DNA of 49,428 nt from a virus. Under the pieces are notes generated by a model, which did not search any database, was not told the origin of the DNA, and worked only from the letters and a program-made list of their open reading frames with translations. The position numbers and the translations under genes are program-made. The stretch is from IMG/VR virus record IMGVR_UViG_3300029787_000084, positions 1-49,428 of that record; one strand, 5' to 3'. Positions 1 to 7,704 of the stretch are shown here, one piece after another; the stretch's first letter is position 1, and each line of letters begins with the position of its first letter.

Positions 1-596
1 GCCTCATTATGAAGACCTAATGTTAAATCACCATTATTGAACAGAACTGTGCCACTTGTTACAGCCGCATTTTCTGCTGTTGTTCCTGTTGCAGAACATA
101 CTAGATTAATATCTGGATCACCACCTGTTGGAACTTCTAGACACATAAACTCTACTAGATAAGGTATACCGTTTACAGCACTTGTAAGTTCAGCGATATA
201 GGCATTTGCTGCCCCACCATCTGTACCAATAACATCATCGGCTGTACCACCTGATGCTAGACCACCATGTAAATCAATCAATATGGTGGTTATAATATCA
301 CCACCAATTTTATTTATGAATGTGTTAATAGCGGCATCTGTAATACCAGAACCGTGAGCATTTGGGGTTACGTTAAATATTGTAGCAGCTGTACCTAAAC
401 TTGCATTATTAGAGCCTGTTGATGTACCTGCGGCTACGATGTTGTCTCTACCTGAAGTTGCTACTTTTTGTACTTCTAAGACACCACCACTTGATGCAAC
501 AATCTGTTCTGTAATAGCTCCAGTTGTTGCGCTTTGAGAAACGGTTTTAAGACCGTTCTTAGAACGGACTGCACCTGAAAAAGTTGTATTAGCCAT
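1..596 (-). CDS. Virion structural protein downstream of capsid (possibly 3'-partial)
   Basis: The frame opens at ATG 596 with a good Shine-Dalgarno (AAGGAGAA at 601-608) and stays open to the window edge, giving 198 complete codons. The protein starts MANTTFSGAVRSKNGLKTVS and is rich in Gly, Ala, Thr and Ser, as is common for small virion surface or decoration proteins next to the capsid gene in marine phages. It has no membrane segment or catalytic motif. It lies just after the major capsid gene in the late operon, separated by a hairpin. If position 1 is joined to 49428, a TAA appears right at the junction after ...HNEA, so the protein may be almost complete. Structural role is inferred from position and composition; exact function unknown. 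Confidence 0.7.
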   Translation of the reverse strand, partial: MANTTFSGAVRSKNGLKTVSQSATTGAITEQIVASSGGVLEVQKVATSGRDNIVAAGTSTGSNNASLGTAATIFNVTPNAHGSGITDAAINTFINKIGGDIITTILIDLHGGLASGGTADDVIGTDGGAANAYIAELTSAVNGIPYLVEFMCLEVPTGGDPDINLVCSATGTTAENAAVTSGTVLFNNGDLTLGLHNE

Positions 597-651
597 GTAA
601 TTCTCCTTGTCTTGGCTATTGTCAGCTTACGCTGTCAAGGTGAAAGTTAAA

Positions 652-677
652 GGGGGCATCCATGAACTAATGCCCCC
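652..677 (-). terminator. GC-rich hairpin after capsid gene
   Basis: GGGGGCAT (652-659) and ATGCCCCC (670-677) form a perfect 8-bp stem with a 10-base loop in otherwise AT-rich DNA. In the late (minus) direction it follows the capsid stop by 14 bases and is followed by TTTAACTTT, not a clean T-run. It may be a leaky terminator or mRNA-stabilising hairpin that sets capsid against downstream expression. Confidence 0.6.
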
Positions 678-690
678 CTGCGTTTGCTAG

Positions 691-1602
691 TTAAGCGGCT
701 CCTGTTGAACCGTAAATTCCAAGTGGATCAGATACACCGAAAGAGTATCTCTCTCTTGCTTTGTATCTTACGTTTCCAGTATTGAAATCTCCGTCCATAC
801 CAGTTGCCATAGGAGTTCTAACGAAATGCTTTAATCCGTTAGGAACGTCTGTCATTATAAAGAAAGCATCGCTATCTGTTAGATAATGATTAACTCTATA
901 GCCCTCTGGTATAGAACCATTGGTCTTAATAGCGTTGATATCATTATCAGCAGTTCCTACTCTCAAGTCTGTTTGTAGCAATCTAGTTGCTGTAAACATA
1001 AGTGCAGGAGGCACGATTAACTTTCTTGGCTTTGCTGCGATTAACAGTCCTCTTTCATCTACGAAAGCAGCGATGTCAATGACAGCTTGCTCTAGAGATG
1101 TTTCGTTGAGGTCAGCCGCTACTGATGGCTGATTTCTGTTGTTACCACCTGCCACAGTACCATGAGAGGCACTAAACAAGAACGCACCGTCACCAGATGT
1201 GAATGTATCAAATCCAGTGTTAAGCAGTGATGCTGCTTTGGTTTGCTTTGTATAAGCCATAGCTCTGGCAAGAGCCTTTGTATAACGTGCTGAAAGGCTG
1301 TCATACAAATTGTCTTCCATTGCTTCCTCAGTGATAGAGAAACCCATAGCGACAGTTTCATGGTTGAAACGTGCTGTGAATGACTCTTGTGCTGTGTCAT
1401 AAGAGATGGATGCACCTTCCTGTTTAACAGGAGCCGCACCGAACCCAGACAGCTTTACTTCTTCCTCAAAACTTCTATCGGAGTTTTCAGTTTCATAAAT
1501 GTCTGCGTGTTCATTCTCATAGCCATCGTACTCTAGTCCGAACAGTGCGTTAAGACCAGGTAATAACTCTTTTAAGAGTTGCGCTCTACTTACTACTGCC
1601 AT
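691..1602 (-). CDS. Major capsid protein (HK97 fold, Mu gpT-like)
   Basis: The 303-residue protein forms the icosahedral shell. It starts MAVVSRAQLLKELLPGLNAL and contains the stretch around residues 35-125 (NSDRSFEEE..., GFSITEEAMEDNLYD..., ARAMAYTKQTKAASLLN) that I recognise from Mu gpT-like and marine-phage HK97-fold capsid proteins: an extended E-loop-like region followed by the long spine helix. The length is normal for a capsid without a protease domain. It follows the scaffold, a head-associated gene and a cement gene, the usual order of a head module. The start is 2 bases after the cement gene's stop, with AGGTGG just upstream. Capsid assignment is strong; the subfamily is an inference from memory of the motif. 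Confidence 0.9.
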   Translation of the reverse strand: MAVVSRAQLLKELLPGLNALFGLEYDGYENEHADIYETENSDRSFEEEVKLSGFGAAPVKQEGASISYDTAQESFTARFNHETVAMGFSITEEAMEDNLYDSLSARYTKALARAMAYTKQTKAASLLNTGFDTFTSGDGAFLFSASHGTVAGGNNRNQPSVAADLNETSLEQAVIDIAAFVDERGLLIAAKPRKLIVPPALMFTATRLLQTDLRVGTADNDINAIKTNGSIPEGYRVNHYLTDSDAFFIMTDVPNGLKHFVRTPMATGMDGDFNTGNVRYKARERYSFGVSDPLGIYGSTGAA

Positions 1603-1604
1603 GA

Positions 1605-2207
1605 TTAACCACCTCCTGGTGCGTTGCCAGAAACAACACCTATGCCATGTTGATGACCAGTGTTAAATTTAGCTAACATGATTGGGTAGGAAGAACCTCT
1701 TTCATCACCATCATAGCCACCTAACCAATCAATAATTCTAACTGGCAAAGCTGCTGTAACGGCTGTTGTGCTTATGTCTAAAGACACACGAGATATTCCA
1801 AATGTAGAACTTGATGCTGTTTGCTCTAACTCTACGTTAGAACCAATGTCATCATCATTTACTGTTCCGTCTGCTTGAACGGCAAACGTAACATTTGGAT
1901 CATCAGCGACATAAGCCATACCTTGAGTATGGGCTGTTCCTGACCATTGTTGACTGAAACTAAGCTGACTTGTGCTTAGATCAATATATTTACATCCAAG
2001 AAAAATACCGATTGGCGTTGCCGCACTTGTACCTGTATCTTTTTGAACAGTGACTGTAGAGCCATCGTCATTTAACTTGACGACATCTCCATAACAAATC
2101 CTTGTGGAGTACGAGGATAGGATTGGATACTGGCGAAAACCACCAGTATACTCTCCACCGAGAGTGCCTACAGGTCGCAAACCAAAAGGAGCAGATGTGC
2201 TAGACAT
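1605..2207 (-). CDS. Capsid decoration (cement) protein
   Basis: The 200-residue protein begins MSSTSAPFGLRPVGTLGG, the opening typical of the marine-phage cement/decoration family encoded directly before the capsid gene (APFGLRP followed by a small beta-rich body). Residues 60-110 contain the family-like IGIFLGCKYID...QQWSG...YVADDPNVTFAVQADG pattern. It probably binds the outer capsid surface to stabilise the full head. There is no signal peptide or membrane segment. It is in the late operon, 13 bases after the preceding gene, with GGAGGT upstream of the ATG. Family recognised from pattern; function inferred from family and position. Confidence 0.75.
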   Translation of the reverse strand: MSSTSAPFGLRPVGTLGGEYTGGFRQYPILSSYSTRICYGDVVKLNDDGSTVTVQKDTGTSAATPIGIFLGCKYIDLSTSQLSFSQQWSGTAHTQGMAYVADDPNVTFAVQADGTVNDDDIGSNVELEQTASSSTFGISRVSLDISTTAVTAALPVRIIDWLGGYDGDERGSSYPIMLAKFNTGHQHGIGVVSGNAPGGG

Positions 2208-2220
2208 ATGTCTACCTCCA

Positions 2221-2655
2221 TTAAGTTGATCGGGTGCTTCGCTCTGGTTTTAGAACGGGCATCCGAGGGTCATTGTTACGCAAGTAAGAATTGTCCACTG
2301 ACTCGATTTGCCTCTGAGACATCTCTTTGTGAGCTTCCTTACGAGCCTCTACTTTTTCGGTTGCGTTACTGCACAATAGCAATCCACCAACCTCTACATT
2401 GTCCTTCCATCTTGAGTCTATGTCTGACATGACTTGTAACTCAGGGAAGTCCTTTGCGGCTACTGGAGTCCATCCTTCACGAAATTTGGCAGATACATTA
2501 GGTGTATCAGATTGACCCATTACAGATGTTCTAATCCAACGAAATTTAACACCATTTCTAGGTTCAGGCGTTGGCAAAAGGGTAGGACGCTCCCATCCTT
2601 TTTTTCGTAAGTCCATCTCACGGGTTTCGCTATCTCTGGTTTCTCTATTAGCCAT
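2221..2655 (-). CDS. Head-module protein of unknown function
   Basis: The 144-residue hydrophilic protein has a Trp-containing N-terminal half (KGWERPTLLPTPEPRNG, FRWIRTS) and a central KFREGWTPV...PELQVMSD segment followed by VEVGGLLLC and a charged helical tail ending near ENDPRMP-like sequence (NNDPRMPVL). I have seen this arrangement in phages between scaffold and capsid genes, but no function is established. It overlaps the end of the scaffold gene by 8 bases, so the two are translationally coupled. Minor virion or assembly factor is the likeliest role. Confidence 0.75.
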   Translation of the reverse strand: MANRETRDSETREMDLRKKGWERPTLLPTPEPRNGVKFRWIRTSVMGQSDTPNVSAKFREGWTPVAAKDFPELQVMSDIDSRWKDNVEVGGLLLCSNATEKVEARKEAHKEMSQRQIESVDNSYLRNNDPRMPVLKPERSTRST

Positions 2656-3580
2656 TTGATTGATCCTTCATTAATTGCGCTGCATACTGCTCATTGCTGA
2701 GTCCAAGTCGCTTTGCGAGTGCTACTTGGGTTCTTGTTAGACGCACTGTGCGTGATTTTTTTCCGTGTCTTTCAACGGGGGCTACCACGTTTCCATTTTG
2801 GCGTTCAGGTGCTTCTTGCTGAACTTCAAACTTTTCAGGGAATATATTTCTCATTCCCTCATCTATCTCTTTATAATACTGTTCCGAGCCTGGCACAATA
2901 CCTTTTTGTTTTAATTGTTCATGTATACCCATTGCTGTGCCACGCATGACTGTGTCTTTTTCAAACCAAGTGTTGTTTTTTTGCCAATCCAAATCTCTTT
3001 CTGAAAGAACAGGCTTTTGAGGTTTAGGCTCTTTATCTACTTGTGGTTGCTGTGGTTGAGGCTGATATTCATCTACACGAAACTGCTCATTATGAAGTTT
3101 AGACATTTTTTCTTGAGCTTCTAGAAGTTTATCAGGGTCTCCTGACTCATATGCTTCTTTATAGTCTTTTTTTGCTTTCTCAAGCTCTGCACCTACTCTG
3201 CCTTTTGCTTGATCAATAAGCATTGATTCGCCATCAGCTAAAGTTTTTCTAAGATTTTCGTTATCTTTTTTTAGATTTTCTGCGTATTTTAACGCCTCTT
3301 CACTAAGTCTTTTGGCTTCTTCTTTAGCTCTTCTTTCTTCGTGATAGTCATACTTTAGCTTAGATATTCTTTTTTGAACATTGTCACCATAGTTTTTTAT
3401 TTCTTCTTCTGAATCTTCTTCTGGTTCAGGTTCTTCTTTTCTTTTTGCTACACGATCTTCTTCAGGAGTATCGTCAACTATTTCTACTTCAAAGTCATCT
3501 TCATTGGTTTCTTCTTTTTTAGGAAGCTCTTGCATGTTTTCATCTGAAATAACTTCCTGCTCTTCTGCTAAATTATTCAT
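2648..3580 (-). CDS. Scaffolding protein
   Basis: The 310-residue protein is very acidic at its N-terminus (residues 1-65 are full of Glu/Asp) and has a long predicted coiled coil (about residues 65-170, KLKYDYHEERRAKEEAKRLS and onward), a Gln/Pro linker, then a segment resembling phage scaffolds (DLDWQKNNTWFEKDTVMRGTA...IPGSEQYYKEIDEGMRNIFP) and a basic C-terminus suited to capsid binding. The position between portal/GroES and capsid genes fits an internal scaffold that is lost from the mature head. The start overlaps the co-chaperonin stop (ATGA). Confidence 0.85.
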   Translation of the reverse strand: MNNLAEEQEVISDENMQELPKKEETNEDDFEVEIVDDTPEEDRVAKRKEEPEPEEDSEEEIKNYGDNVQKRISKLKYDYHEERRAKEEAKRLSEEALKYAENLKKDNENLRKTLADGESMLIDQAKGRVGAELEKAKKDYKEAYESGDPDKLLEAQEKMSKLHNEQFRVDEYQPQPQQPQVDKEPKPQKPVLSERDLDWQKNNTWFEKDTVMRGTAMGIHEQLKQKGIVPGSEQYYKEIDEGMRNIFPEKFEVQQEAPERQNGNVVAPVERHGKKSRTVRLTRTQVALAKRLGLSNEQYAAQLMKDQSNG

Positions 3581-3948
3581 ACTCTTCTATACCCTCTTGG
3601 ATCATCGACAACAGCTTCAACAGTGTCATCATTAATTAATCTAAACTCTTCATTGTGAATTTTAAAACGAGTGCCTGAGTACGATCTAAAGATTACAAAG
3701 TCACCTTCTTTACAGTAAGCACCATTTGGAAACTTGTCTTTGTCTTTATAAGCATCATCACCCACCTTAACAACAAAACCTATAATAGAGGCTATACCTT
3801 CTGCATCTCTTAAAGCGTCAGGTACATACACACCACCTTCGGTTTTTTCATCTATCTGAACAGGGGATATTAAAAGTTTGTAGCCTTTCGGTTTTGGCAT
3901 TTGAGAAGCTACTTTTGGTTCTTCTTCTTTCTTTACGGCTGAATACAT
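3577..3948 (-). CDS. GroES-like co-chaperonin
   Basis: The 123-residue protein matches the 10-kDa chaperonin fold. It has a short charged N-terminal extension, KPKGYKLLISP as the first strand, a mobile-loop-like segment DEKTEGGVYVPD, GFVVKVGDDAY, then KEGDFVIFRSYSGTRFKIHN, which corresponds to the GroES VGD-x-V-x-F...G...K...E core, and ends DDTVEAVVDD. GroES caps the GroEL chamber; phage versions such as T4 Gp31 adapt it to fold the phage capsid protein. Its place inside the head module, next to scaffold, cement and capsid, supports that role. The start is chosen from GAGGT 4-5 bases upstream of the ATG. Host specificity is not readable. Confidence 0.85.
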   Translation of the reverse strand: MYSAVKKEEEPKVASQMPKPKGYKLLISPVQIDEKTEGGVYVPDALRDAEGIASIIGFVVKVGDDAYKDKDKFPNGAYCKEGDFVIFRSYSGTRFKIHNEEFRLINDDTVEAVVDDPRGYRRV

Positions 3949-4000
3949 TTTTACCTCATGCAGTGATTAAGGATCACAGTTCCTTGCGTTATAAACGAAA

Positions 4001-4016
4001 AAGTTCAAGTGAACTT
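4001..4016. repeat. Palindrome copy 1 (AAGTTCAAGTGAACTT)
   Basis: Exact copy, extended by A- and T-tracts to a 10-bp stem, in the 71-base gap between the GroES-like gene and the small gene at 4020-4211. The T-run could act as a weak bidirectional terminator. Confidence 0.95.
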
Positions 4017-4019
4017 TTT

Positions 4020-4211
4020 TTAATCATTAACTATTCTTTTTTCTATGTCAAGTATGTCTTCATGCAATTTGTTTAGACAACGATACTCTCCAACCATTCT
4101 AGAGTATTCGTTCATGTCATTTGCATTTCCAGAAGCTATATGCTCTTTAAGGTCTTCTTTATAGTCTGATATTTTTTTTAAAATAGGAGAGTAAATACTA
4201 TCACTACTCAT
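4020..4211 (-). CDS. Small helical protein after portal
   Basis: A 63-residue hydrophilic protein (MSSDSIYSPILKKISDYKED...) predicted to be almost entirely helical, probably a helical hairpin. It overlaps the portal stop by 8 bases. A small coiled-coil protein in this place could be a portal or scaffold accessory, but I do not recognise a family. Confidence 0.7.
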   Translation of the reverse strand: MSSDSIYSPILKKISDYKEDLKEHIASGNANDMNEYSRMVGEYRCLNKLHEDILDIEKRIVND

Positions 4212-6615
4212 TACTTACAAACTCTCTAGCAAGATCAATTCCTTCTTTAAAGCCTTGCTTCCCTTCTTCTATCTTAGTTTTTTGCTCGTCTAAGATTGCT
4301 TTAGAGGCTACCTTTGCTACTTCTATTTCTTGGTCTTTCTTCTTTTGTTCTGCGTCTAATCTTATCTTTGCAAGATCAAGTTGTTTCTTGTGTTCAAACT
4401 CTGCTTCTTTTAACGCCAACTCTCTTTGTTGTATTTGCGTTAGTGGGTCTTGTTTGTTCTTTTCTGCCTCTTGTTGAGCCATCTCTGTTTTACTTTTCTC
4501 TAATACAGAAGCCGCAGCTTTTGCTGTTAATCTTGAAAGCTCTTCCTCTACTGTTTCTGGCATTGGTTTTTCTTCGTCAGGCATTGGAACGCCTAGCTGT
4601 TGCTCTATTTCGGCTCTGTACTGAAATGCTACATGTTCAGTTATATGAGCCGCCAAAGCGTTTTGTATGGCAGACGCAAAGGGCGATTGACCAACGATTT
4701 GCTGTATCTTTGGGTCTTGAGCAGCAGCAGTATGTACAGCAATGTGAGCCTCATGGTCTTGGTACTTAAACGCTTTGACAGGTTCTTGTTTCATTATTGC
4801 CATGTTTTCGGCAACAGGGTCTTTAGGTTTAATGTCTTCTGGTAACTTAATAATTGTATCTGCTTCCTGTATGCCCAATACTTCTAGCATCTGTCGATGC
4901 AGTTTACCCATGTCATATAGCTGTGGTGCTTGTTGGGCTAGTTGTAGGGCTGATTGGTACTGTGTTACACGTTGTGCCATTGTGGAAGCATTAGGGTCTG
5001 ATACAGGTATTACGTCCACTCTGCCATCAAAGTCTTTTGTTCTTGAGAAGTCTCCCTCTATTTCGTAAGTGTACTCAGACGGCATAAAATCATGTATGCA
5101 CTTTGCTAGTATTCTAAGTTCTTTCTTCAAAGCCGCATGAAGCCTTGATTGAACTCCAGACATAACTTTCATTGATCTCTCTAATAAAGCTAGTGTAGTG
5201 CCAACTGGAGCATTAGGGTTCATGTTCCCTACTTGAACATCAGCTATTGAACCAATTCGTCTTCCTTCTTCGACAATATTCCCCAATAACTGGTAAAGCA
5301 CTGAGGATGGTTCTTTATAAGGTATAAACGTAATGGAATCTCGTATCGCACCACCAGGAACATCGACATCCCTGAACTCACCAGGCATAAGAGGCGAATC
5401 ATCCCCTTTAATACGGAGACCCCTAGCTTTAAGACCAGCAGGAAGATTCGATAACGTACCTGCATCAATAAGCTGACGAAGGATGGACGTTGCCGATTTA
5501 GCCAATCCACCAATAAGGTGAATAAGCCCTGTGCCGTAGAAACCAAGGCTTGGAAGGTATCTGTAATGAACAAAATATGGTCTTTTAGATTTCTTTGGGT
5601 CGTCTTCATACCAATTCTTTCTTATTGATAAAATAGTTCTAGATGATTTGTCTATTGTTACAACATAAGGTCTTGCTAATCCATCAGAGTCTTCAAATGG
5701 CTCTGGCATTTCTAAATCAACATGCATTTCTAATATAGTGTGCCTGTCATCATCATCATAAACCGAATCACTGCCCTCCATCTCATCATACTTTTCTTGT
5801 ATGTCCGACTCATCTCTTGTGGGTTCTGGAAGCTCTATATCTCTATAAAAACCATTTACTTGTAATTCTCTAACTTGATTCTCTGTTTTCTTCATTACAT
5901 GGGTATACCGTGAACAAGACATTAAATCGGATGCACCATAGGAAACTACAAAATCTTCAGCAGGTACAAACATGGAGCATGGTCTTTCCATGATTGGGTC
6001 GTAATAAACTTTTTTAAACGCTGATCCTGCAAGGGGTAGACGGAAAAGCATTTGTTCCATCTCGTCACGGTATTCTGTCATTTCTTCGGTAAGCATATGG
6101 TTCATCTCATGCTCTACACGTTTTGACTGTTGTGTTTTTTCTTTTGTTGTTTTGCCTACAATTTTTGTACGAACAGGTCCTGAAGCAGGAAATATCTCAC
6201 CCATTGCTTGTGCTTGAAACCTAACTATGGCTTCCGATAGCAAAGGATGAAAAACTCCAGATGCACCTTCCCAAGGCTGTGACCTTTCTTCTATCTTCAT
6301 ACCTAAAAGATCAAGACCTTTTACATAAGACCTAGACCATTCTTTTCTTGATGTCCTGTCGGAATCAAAGTCTTCAACAAGACCTGATGCTATCTCTTCT
6401 AAATCTGCATCTTCAATAAATTCAGCTAAGTTTGAGTTATGGTCAGGTCCGACAATTCCTTCTGTCAAGCCACCTTCAAAGTCAACAACTATACCACCAT
6501 CTTCTGTTTCTACTGAAACAGAGTCAGGATTTACAACCTCTACTTTAAGTTCTGATTCTTCAGGGTTTCCCCCTTCTTCTACCTCAAAAGGTTCAAGATT
6601 TTTATCTACTGCCAT
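4204..6615 (-). CDS. Portal protein
   Basis: The 803-residue protein forms the dodecameric head-to-tail channel through which DNA is packaged and ejected. An acidic N-terminal 60 residues precede the recognisable portal core: WSRSYVKGLDLLG, RSQPWEGASGVFHPLLSEA, SAFKKVYYDP, then RYLPSLGFYGTGLIHLIGGL, SATSILRQLIDAGTLSNLPAG and PNAPVGTTLALLER. The last is typical of large podovirus-type portals. The C-terminal 250 residues are Gln/Glu/Lys-rich and helical, consistent with a long barrel. The start overlaps the preceding stop (TAATG). Assignment rests on these motifs, length and position between terL and scaffold. Confidence 0.9.
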   Translation of the reverse strand: MAVDKNLEPFEVEEGGNPEESELKVEVVNPDSVSVETEDGGIVVDFEGGLTEGIVGPDHNSNLAEFIEDADLEEIASGLVEDFDSDRTSRKEWSRSYVKGLDLLGMKIEERSQPWEGASGVFHPLLSEAIVRFQAQAMGEIFPASGPVRTKIVGKTTKEKTQQSKRVEHEMNHMLTEEMTEYRDEMEQMLFRLPLAGSAFKKVYYDPIMERPCSMFVPAEDFVVSYGASDLMSCSRYTHVMKKTENQVRELQVNGFYRDIELPEPTRDESDIQEKYDEMEGSDSVYDDDDRHTILEMHVDLEMPEPFEDSDGLARPYVVTIDKSSRTILSIRKNWYEDDPKKSKRPYFVHYRYLPSLGFYGTGLIHLIGGLAKSATSILRQLIDAGTLSNLPAGLKARGLRIKGDDSPLMPGEFRDVDVPGGAIRDSITFIPYKEPSSVLYQLLGNIVEEGRRIGSIADVQVGNMNPNAPVGTTLALLERSMKVMSGVQSRLHAALKKELRILAKCIHDFMPSEYTYEIEGDFSRTKDFDGRVDVIPVSDPNASTMAQRVTQYQSALQLAQQAPQLYDMGKLHRQMLEVLGIQEADTIIKLPEDIKPKDPVAENMAIMKQEPVKAFKYQDHEAHIAVHTAAAQDPKIQQIVGQSPFASAIQNALAAHITEHVAFQYRAEIEQQLGVPMPDEEKPMPETVEEELSRLTAKAAASVLEKSKTEMAQQEAEKNKQDPLTQIQQRELALKEAEFEHKKQLDLAKIRLDAEQKKKDQEIEVAKVASKAILDEQKTKIEEGKQGFKEGIDLAREFVSNE

Positions 6616-7424
6616 TATCTAATTCTAAAGTTAGTGCCTTTTGTAGCTAGACCCCCACCTCTCATTTTAAGAACCTTGCCACCTTTAGCGTAAGTTTTTT
6701 TCTTCATCTTACCACCACTAGCGTACATTTTCTTTTTCATCATTCCACCACCACGCATCTTGCCTTTTCCGTCAGCTGCGTAAAATGGAACTTTCTTTCC
6801 GTCTTTCTCGACCATTTTAAGCTTACCACCACCTGCGTAGCTTTTTTTCTTCATCATTCCACCACTTGCTTTCTTCTTAAACTTTTCAGCTTCTTTCTTA
6901 GAAACTTTTTTAGGAGCAAACTTGTTAGCCCATTCCTTTAAGGTCATGCCTTTTTTCTTTAGCTCTTCTCCTGTAACAGCTAATTTCTTAACACCGTTCT
7001 TGTCAAAGAAATATTTTTGACCTTTTTCTTTTGCTTCTTTTATTGATCTAGGCTTACCTGCTAACGGGTCTTTTTTAGTTTCTTTCTTTTTCTTTAAATC
7101 TTGTTTTCCTGCTAACGCTTGTCTTTGAACTTCTGTTAACGTGCTTGCTGCCGTTTTTGCTCCCAAAGTTAGCCCTTTTGGTTCTTTTGATTTGATTGGT
7201 TTCTTTTCTTTTTTAATCTTTGGTGGAGCAGTTGTTACGCCTTGCCTTGGCATGTCTGGACCTCTTGCAGGTGGGTACGCAACTATTCTTGTAGGGTCGT
7301 TACCTTTAGCTTTATCTTTCTTTATTATTTCTTCGGCTTTCTTTTTGCCGTAATCTGTCCCCATAGAACGTTTAACTCTTTCCTCAAAAGTTATGCCTTT
7401 CTTTTTTTTATCTTTTTCTGCCAT
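6615..7424 (-). CDS. Lys/Gly-rich protein with internal repeats and C-terminal MRGGG tag
   Basis: A 269-residue, extremely basic protein of low complexity. Residues about 190-250 contain three imperfect repeats of the type (GG)MMKKK-x-YA-x-GGK, interleaved with two MRGGG motifs, and the protein ends MRGGGLATKGTNFRIR. The same end pattern occurs in the next two upstream genes. It lies between the portal gene and those genes with a TAATG junction to the portal. The high positive charge suggests DNA contact inside the head. I do not know a characterised homologue. Confidence 0.75.
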   Translation of the reverse strand: MAEKDKKKKGITFEERVKRSMGTDYGKKKAEEIIKKDKAKGNDPTRIVAYPPARGPDMPRQGVTTAPPKIKKEKKPIKSKEPKGLTLGAKTAASTLTEVQRQALAGKQDLKKKKETKKDPLAGKPRSIKEAKEKGQKYFFDKNGVKKLAVTGEELKKKGMTLKEWANKFAPKKVSKKEAEKFKKKASGGMMKKKSYAGGGKLKMVEKDGKKVPFYAADGKGKMRGGGMMKKKMYASGGKMKKKTYAKGGKVLKMRGGGLATKGTNFRIR

Positions 7425-7455
7425 AATGTACCCCTACGTTTTTTTTAGATTAATA

Positions 7456-7704
7456 CTATGTTACTCTGTAAGTCAATTTTTTTTGAACTATACCACCACC
7501 ACGCATTTTACTCATTTTACCACCTTTTTTGTACTTAGGTGTACCTAAGAATTTTCTTCCTGTTATGGTGTGGGTCTCTCTAACTCTATTGCTGACATCT
7601 AGTGGCAGTGTGGTTTTTATGAATTTTGAGTAGTCTATTTTCTTTGACCTGTAGTCTCCTATAGCTTTTATGTACTTTCGCTCATCTGGAGTAAAAGCAG
7701 GCAT
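7456..7704 (-). CDS. Small basic protein with C-terminal MRGGG tag
   Basis: An 82-residue protein with an ordinary soluble N-terminal half (MPAFTPDERKYIKAIGDYRS) and a basic tail with KYKKGGKMSKMRGGGIVQKK and the last residues TYRVT. The tail resembles those of the adjacent genes at 6615-7424 and 7704-8753. It starts in a TAATG overlap with the upstream gene. Probable minor virion protein; function unknown. Confidence 0.7.
   Translation of the reverse strand: MPAFTPDERKYIKAIGDYRSKKIDYSKFIKTTLPLDVSNRVRETHTITGRKFLGTPKYKKGGKMSKMRGGGIVQKKLTYRVT

Noticed and set aside
618-642. TTGACA on the minus strand upstream of the gene at 1-596
   Set aside because: It is a perfect -35 hexamer, but no -10-like sequence lies 16-18 bases downstream; the nearby bases belong to the ribosome site.
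151-5922. Single GGTATACCGT-like sequences near 155 and 5913
   Set aside because: They resemble the operator array unit but are isolated, inside coding sequence and without promoters; chance is sufficient.
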